From the NCBI RefSeq assembly GCF_965363235.1, contig NC_134851.1, positions 50,782,833 through 50,846,832 on the forward strand: DNA of 64,000 nt. The letters are read 5' to 3'. Shown piece by piece: positions 14,001-23,000 of the stretch; the first letter of the stretch is position 1; every line of letters begins with the position of its first letter. The position numbers and the translations under genes are program-made. The notes under the pieces were generated by a model, which was not told the DNA's origin, did not search any database, and was given only the letters and a program-made list of their open reading frames with translations. Origin of the DNA: Mytilus galloprovincialis (Eukaryota; Mollusca; Bivalvia; Mytilida; Mytilidae).

Positions 14001-17000
14001 ATAAAATCCCCAACTAAATAACAATGGTAACTAGGACGGTTCATTATTGTGGGAGAGATCCGTTTGCGCCAAAAATGCTTCCTTTTGCGCCACAACTTTT
14101 TTTCTCTAATGCTACGTTTGCGCCACCTGTTTAAAAATTACATGGTATCAATTGCGCCAAAAATAAAATATACGATTGCGCCAATTTAAAGAAAAACATT
14201 CCTTAAACACAGAAAATTTTTTCTATTAGTTTCCTGATTTAGAAGGCAAAAGGCAATCTAAAAGTGGAATATAAATTAAATGTCCATTCCTGAATCCATG
14301 TATTGTATGCAAAAACATCTTCTGCCCCGCATACAAAGAAATTTAAAGTTAGCTTCACAACCGAGAATAACAATGCCACTGTCATATCATTTACTAAAAC
14401 AAACTCTTCTTCTTTATTTGTGATCACTATACCTCACTTAACTTTTTTGAAATTCTACTGAACTTTTTGGTTGGGCAGGGAACAGTTATCTTCTCTCTCT
14501 GTACATAGACTGTCTTATGCACTTCAAGTCATTTTTCTGTAGATGTTCCTCTTCATGATGGAATAGCTCCGCACATATGATCTTAGCTGATCTTTCGGAT
14601 ATATTTTCTGTAGCTTTTCTTTTGCATGCTGTTCGTAGTATTTGACGCTCTAACTTTTGTGGGTCTGTCTCATGTGTATGTGCAAGACTTCCCCTCAGAC
14701 AAAAATGATACTAAATATATATTAATCTTTAATATGTACGATCAATATGTGTTCAGGTGAATTGGCGCAAATGAGTTCCGAAAACTGGCGCAATTGATAC
14801 ATTTGAAGAAAAAAAAATTGGCGCAAATGATACCCCTGAAAAACAGTAATTGGCGCAAAAGGAGTGTTGCCATTATTGTGGACCAAAAATACTTGTCAGA
14901 TATTAGTTCAATCAATGTTTACTACCTACATGTACTTATTGAGCTGAAACTTAATTAAAGCATACAAGAACACCCCAATAAAGTAACAAAAAGAAGAATC
15001 CATTTTCTTGACTAACACAACACCATAACTGACAGTGCCATGAATTTATCAGTTGAAATTTGCAGTCAAATAAAAAACGCATAAGATATTAAATTGGCAG
15101 CTAAATTGTTAACATACATTAAATTAATTATAAAAATACATTTAAATACCCTATCATTGAGGAAACCAGTAGTGGGGGGGGGAATCATTATATTACTTTA
15201 TTACTTACAAAAAAAAAACCCCATTTAAACACTCTGACAATGAGGTTACAAGTGAGGGGAATTGTTATATTACTTACAAAAATACATTTAAATACCCTGC
15301 CAATGAGGTTACCAGTGGGGGGAATCTTCTTATATAATCTCCCACCTGCTATAAATATCACTGAAAACATTCAAGTAAAAGTAATTATTTATATAATATT
15401 TGTTAAGGTAAACCAAAGTTATTCATGATAATCAACTAGATAAATGTGATGGAAGTGATACAAAAATCACATTTACCAGGTAATGTGTTATTGTGTACTA
15501 TCAGCTGTAAATGCATACAGAACATCCAACTGTAACTATGCAGATATCTTTTTTTTATTTGAAAATATGGTGTTGATGACACATATTTGATTGTTTCAGT
15601 TTAATTAATGCACATTGTTCATTGACTAAAAACACCTAATAACTTGACATATATATCAGACTGCATCTTATGCACTAGATGTCTTTTGTTTATTTTCGTC
15701 ATTAAATTTCTGTCTCATTAATGTATCCTGCACGTTTTCACTGATAAGCAGCCAAAATAACTTCTTAAAAAAGGTTGAAAATAGTTTTTATCAAGTTAAT
15801 TTTAAATAAAAATAAAATTGAGAATGGAAATGGGGAATGTGTCAAAGAGACAACAACCCGACCAAATAAAAAACAACAGCAGAGGGTCACCAACAGGTCT
15901 TCAATGTAGCGAGAAATTCCCGCACCCGGAGGCGTCCTTCAGCTGGCCCCTGAACAAATATATACTAGTCCAGTGATAATGAACGCCATACTAATTTCCA
16001 AATTGTACACAAGAAGTTTGTTTGATTGTTGGTGTTAAATTCCATTCATTGGATATATCATGGCCGATTATTTATTTTATTGTTGGAAGAAGCCTGAGTG
16101 ACCTGGAAAGAAGGACGACCTTCAGTAGGAAAAATGGCAATTCTTGTCAGATAAGATTAGATTCAAAAACACCACTATCAGTGTCAAAAAATGACCAGGA
16201 TTCATAGCCACATCCTCAGTGCTGACAGGGAAGTAATTTCTGTTGACAAACTACTGAGAATGCCAGTGGCTGCAAGTTTTTATTGAATAATTCACTTTCA
16301 ATTCAAAATTTCATTTTGTATATAAAAGTAAGAAGATGTGGTAATACAAATTAAAGTACATGTTTTTACAGATTTTGAATCTGTTTGACTCCCTCATCCA
16401 TTTGAACAATAAACATAACAACCCATGATTATTTCCAATCACAGAAATAAGCAGTCACAAAACTGCAATATTCTCGAGTATGGTAGAGACAAATATGACT
16501 ATTGTTTAAATGTTTATAATAATTACTTAATGTGACATGTTAAGAGCAATTTAGCATTGCTAAGTCATGTCATGTAACTTACCAGCAGAAGAAATCATCA
16601 GAATAGCTGGAATACCAAAAGCTAATGGGTAACATTCTGCTCCATAACAATGAACATCAGCTGTTGGAAAAAAACAAATAAACAGCAATATTAAATAAAA
16701 TTTAATTTATAGATTTCAAGCTGACCAAAGTGGTTTATTCAGGTTCTTTCCTTCTTCTTCTTCTTCTTCTTCTTCTTCCGAATACAGGAGTAGACTCCTA
16801 GGTAGGAGTGTAAAACTTCCCAGAACTTAATTTAAAATTAATATATCAATGAAAAATAGTTCATTTTATTTTAATGTTCTTACAGTAGCACAAATGTATA
16901 AATTTATAATATTTTTTTTCTCCAGTGAACTGTGCAAAACTCTGATCATATGCATACTGTGTGTTGTCTCATGTAAAGCCAAGTGCCTTCTTCAATTATA

Positions 17001-20000
17001 ATTATTCTTTTCATGTTCTTACATTTAAAATAATTCTAAATTAAAATTACTAGAAGAAATTTCCTGTAAATACTCACCTCTGAGGATTGGAGTCAGTATA
17101 ATTGAAAACATACTTCCTAAGTTTATCATGAAGTAAAACACAGAGAAGAAGGTTTCACGTTGTTTTTCCTAAAATATACAAATTAAACAATTTAATTATT
17201 CACATGAAAGCAGTTTTGACATTCCTATTTTTGTTTGTTTTGATTTTTAGTTCAGTTTAATACTTATTTATATATTATAGATATAGGAAGAAGTGGTGTG
17301 AGTGCCAATGAGACAACTCTCCATCCAAATAACAATTTAAAAAAAAAGTAAACCATTATAGGTCAATGTATGGCCTTCAAATATTCTTTCAATTAATGGA
17401 CTTTATTTAGAGGATGAAAAGTTGTTTTCTTCATAGTGTACTTGCTATTTCTGTACCTCTAAATGAGAAACACAAATATGTGTGCAAATTAAATATGTCT
17501 GTGCACCAATCTTGGACACAGAGCTATTTTTTGATAATTCACTAAAACTTATGTGCTTTTTGAATGACCAGAGAACTATGCAGTAAATTAAACAGTATAC
17601 TATCATCTATTTCTGTCATTTCACATCTTTTATCACAACATGTATACAATATAATTGTTTCTGGATTAGTTAATTTAGATTGAAGTGATAAAATAAATAA
17701 AAATTTACCCAAGCAAAATGAGTAATTGCCAAACTGACTTAAAATCAGACAGAGGTATTTGAAGATGTAATTTGGTTCATATGCAAACAAAATTAACATT
17801 TAAGGGGAGATAACTTTGTAATTTACTATCATTCTAACCAAAGTTTATTAAGTGATTTTTCGAATTACTAGACTTGCAGAAAAACAGGACTACAATTTCT
17901 AATTTAGGGTGAGGGTAACATAAAAGAAGAATGCCGGATTCTTACAAAGACTGGTACTCAAAGAGACAGTAGGATGAATGATAAATAGAGTAATATCAAA
18001 ATTAGGAAAATTCCTTACTTGTTCTGGTCTGAACTGGTCAGCACCAAAGGCTGCTACACAAGGTTTTATTCCTCCAGTACCAATTCCAATCAGGATTAAT
18101 GCAATCATTGGCCCAATCCTACATAGTGAAATAAGAGGTTTCATACAGTACTGTAGCTGTTTTACAACATTTTCTTACTATGATAATTGATTGTTTTTAC
18201 ACTGAAATTTTCATGATATTTTAATTTTATAATATATATATATATTATTATATATAAGGTCCAAATCCACCATTGAGTACAGTCAACTGACTTCAAAATT
18301 TCTATTTTTAGAGATCTTGGGTTATTGGGTAGTGAACTTTAGAAACAGGGGATTAATGATGAATGTAACAAATGCATCACACTGAAAATCATGCTCACAT
18401 AAAGGATTAACACCATATATCAGATAGTCTTGATTTATAGCTCTAACATGGACATTAAGTATTGGGTAAACATTAAGTTAATGAGGGATGAATACAATAA
18501 TGCATTGCACAGAATTCCATGTAATGATGATGTCCAAAATTAAGAAAGCCTGATTTGTAATTCCTCAGAAAAATGTGCTGAAAATTTCAAACATGACTAT
18601 AGTGTCACAGATTATTCAGTAAACAGGTAGTTTAAGTATTTATACACGAGACAGCAAGCAGTAAAATATCAACATAAAGGACAAACCCATGGTAAAATTG
18701 GTATAAATTCAAGCCCCCAAAAATTATTTCTATACTAATAGGACAAATATGGCAATTCTTTTTAATTGAAGCGCTTTAGGTGAAGGCAATATTTGCCATA
18801 ATTAATAAATAAATGCACAATTACATTGACATAACAGAATGGAGCAACCTGAATTAGTGACATACTTAAACTAACTACAATAACATATTTAGATTGTTTT
18901 TTTTTATGATTCCTTGTGTTTATGACTTTCGGTTTCACAAACATTTATTTTATAGTACAACACTTATATTTTTAGGTCTTCTTTCAATGACGTCGAGTAG
19001 CTCATTCATTAAAAAAAAATATATGACATAAGAGTATGATCAGAACAGCCCAACCAATGTATTCATATTTTACTACCACAGGTATGTACTCAACGAGTTT
19101 GAAGAATGTCATATTAAAATCAGTTTTTATTTAAATTCAAAGGTTGAAAACTATAATTTATCATATACTTAGCATTGATATGATAGCTTTTGCATATGTG
19201 TAATGAGGGGAAGTACACAAGTCATAATTTCCCACCCAGGCTGATAACCCATATCAGGGGCATCTTGTGCACAAAACCCATAATAGTGCCTCTCGTGCAA
19301 GTTACTTCCGGTGTTTCCGGTATAGGTTGTTTACTTTTCCATTGTGACGTCAGATATTTTTTATGACGACGTCAAAATTTACAGGAACTTTTGTGGGGAT
19401 AGTTAAGTACTTGGCTGCTAACAAATGCCATTGACAATTATGAATCATTTTATAGTACAACAAACATGGAGTAATAATGATCATAAAATTCTTCTGAATT
19501 GTCAATGTTTCAAAATGCCTCTTTAGGAAATGTTACCATAAATATATATGGAGGTAGTAATGCTGTTGTTGGACAATTATAATATATTTGATTCATAATT
19601 CAACTTCTTTATAAAGTTTTTGACTGTTTAAGTTATTGCATTTGTTTATTTGCCTTACATAAAACTATTGTCGGAAGTATATGATAAAGCAATTAATACA
19701 TGGCCTTTTCCATATCAGCCTGGGTATCATCCCTCGACCCATATCAGCAACTCGACTCTGTCTCGGGCTGATATGGGGGTCTCAGGATGATACCCAGGCT
19801 GTACATAATACATGTATTCATAAAAGATAATTTACCATTCTGGTGGTGGTACTGCTGTTGCTGACATTATAACATTTCCTATACCATAAATAATACTCAG
19901 ATATAGTATTGTCCTGAAAAATTAATGTCAGACATTATAAAGTTTCCAAAACCATAAATAACACTTAAAAATCATTTCACCCCTACTATCATGACTATAA

Positions 20001-23000
20001 AATGGAAAAGTTTTTAGTGATCTCATGTCATAGTGCTTTTTTTTAAGTTTTCTATTTTGATTTTTTCTTGAAAAAAGAAAGACATTCATAATCTTTTCAA
20101 ATTATCTTATCAATAACCTTATAGATATTAAAATGCAAATCTATTTAAAAAAAAAGTATTCACTTATACAGCTTTACAATAAATTCTTCTTTGATAAATA
20201 TGGATTATACACAGCTATTTCTGGAATATTATTATAATGCACTGTTACACCATGTAGATCACTTTATATATGTCACATGATTTTATCTGTATCAGGTAAC
20301 CATCAGCAATGATAGCTCTAAACAGAGGACTAAGGTAGCAGAGGAACACATAACTTACCTGTATCTACACAGGTAACCATCGACAATGATAGTACCAAAT
20401 AGAGGACTAAAGTAACAGAGGAACATATAACTTACCTGTATCTACCAGGTAATCATCGGCAATGATAACACCAAATAGAGGACTAAAGTAACAGAGGAAC
20501 ATATAGCTTACCTGTATCTACCCAGGTAACAATTGGCAATGATAGCTCCAAACAGAAGACTAAAGTAACAGAGGTACATATAGCTTACCTGTATCTACAC
20601 AGGTAACCATCGACAATGATAGCACCAAATAGAGGACTAAAGTAACAGAGGAACATATAACTTACCTGTATCTACCAGGTAACCATCGGCAATGATAACA
20701 CCAAATAGAGGACTAAAGTAACAGAGGAACATATAGCTTACCTGTATCTACCCAGGTAACAATTGGCAATGATAGCTCCAAACAGAAGACTAAAGTAACA
20801 GAGGAACACATAACTTACCTGTATCTACCCAGGTAACCATGGGCAATGATAGCTCCAAACAGAGGACTAAAGTAGCAGAGGAACACATAGCTTACCTGTA
20901 TCTACCCAGGTAACCATTGGCAATGATCGCTCCAAACAGAGGACTAAAGTAACGGAGGAACAGATAGCTTACCTGTATCTACCCAGGTAACCATCGGCAA
21001 TCACAGCTCCAAACAGAGGACTAAAGTAACAGAGGAACACATAACTTACCTGTATCTATCCAGGTAACCATTGGCAATGATCGCTCCAAACAGAGGACTT
21101 AAGTAACAGAGGAACACATAACTTACCTGTGTCTACCAAGGTAACCATTGGCAATGATTGCTCCAAACAGTGGACCAAAGTAATAGAGGAACACATAACT
21201 TACCTGTATCTACCCAGGTAACCATCAAAATGATAGCTCTAAACAAAGGACTAAGGTAGCAGAGAAACGCATAACTTACCTGTATCTACCCAGGTAACCA
21301 TCGGCAATGATAGCACCAAATAGAGGACTAAATTAACAGAGGAACATATAGCTTACCTGTATCTACCCAGGTAACAATTGGCAATGATGACTAAAGTAAC
21401 AGAGGAACACATAACTTACCTGTATCTACCCAGGTAACAATTGGCAATGATAGCTCCAAACAGAAGACTAAAGTAACAGAGGAACACATAACTTACCTGT
21501 ATCTACACAGGTAACCATCGGCAATGATAGCTCCAAACAGAGGACTAAAATAGCAGAGGAACACATAGCTTACCTGTATCTACCCAGGTAATCATTGGCA
21601 ATGATAGCTCCAAACAGAAGACTAAAGTAACAGAGGAACATATAGCTTACCTGTATCTACACAGGTAACCATCGGCAATGATAGCTCCAAACAGAGGACT
21701 AAAATAGCAGATGAACACATAACTTACCTGTATCTACCCAGGTAACCATTGGCAATGATCGCTCCAAACAGAGGACTAAAGTAACAGAGGAACACATAAC
21801 TTACCTGTATCTACCCAGGTAACCATCGGCAATGATAGCACCAAATAGAGGACTAAAGTAACAGAGGAACACATAACTTACCTGTATCTACCCAGGTAAC
21901 CATCGGCAATGATAGCTCCAAACAGAGGACTAAAGTAGCAGAGGAACACATAGCTTACCTGTATCTACCCAGGTAACCATTGGCAATGATCGCTCCAAAC
22001 AGAGGACTAAAGTAACGGAGGAACACATAGCTTACCTGTATCTACCCAGGTAACCATCGGCAATGATAGCACCAAATAGAGGACTAAAGAAACAGATGAA
22101 CACATAACTTACCTGTATCTACCCAGGTAACCATTGGCAATGATCGCTCCAAACACAGGACTAAAGTAACAGAGGAACACATAACTTACCTGTATCTACC
22201 CAGGTAACCATCAGCAATGATAGCACCAAGCAGAGGACTAAAGTAGAAGAGGAACACATAGCTTACCTGTATATACACAGGTAAGAATCGGCAATGATAG
22301 CTCCAAACAGAGGACTAAAGTAGCAGAGGAACACATAGCTTACCTGTATCTACCCATGGAACCATCAGCAATGATCGCTCCAAACAGAGGACTAAAGTAA
22401 CAGAGGAACACATAACTTACCTGTATCTACCCAGGTAACCATCGGCAATGATTGCTCCAAACAGAGGACTAAAGTAACAGAGGAACACAAATCCATGATA
22501 AACACCAGTGGCATTATCTGCATCAAACTTTAACCATTTTGTCAGGTACAAAATTAAAATGGCTGAAATTAAATAATATTACATCACTTTCAAAATGAAC
22601 ATTTATATCTAAAATCTTTAATATCATGAGGAAAGTAATACACAATTTAAAGTTTTTCCAGCTTGTCCCTCAACATAAATGGTCAAAGCCAAAGTAAAAG
22701 TTATACATGTAGTGTGTGTCCTATTCAATCCATATTGTTTTAATATTCACTATGATTTTGGAATATATATCAATTTAAATGATAAGTTTTTAAATTGGAC
22801 CCAGACTATGTCAAATTTAACAGGGCAGTACTGTGAGTACTTCGAGCTGCTTAGCTAGGGAGAGAGAGGATAACTTATATATGCACATTATTTTTTCTAT
22901 ATATTCTGATACAAAATCCGACCAAAAATACAGTTGCCTGTTGGTTGTAATTGCTAGTTAATCATTTGCCTAATTAATGGAATCTAGAGACAACTTGCAT

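Noticed and set aside
20290..22432. CRISPR-like regular array
   Set aside because: Units are contiguous with no unique spacers, the genome is eukaryotic, and the unit is explained as a copy of SLC15 exon 4 plus its splice donor.
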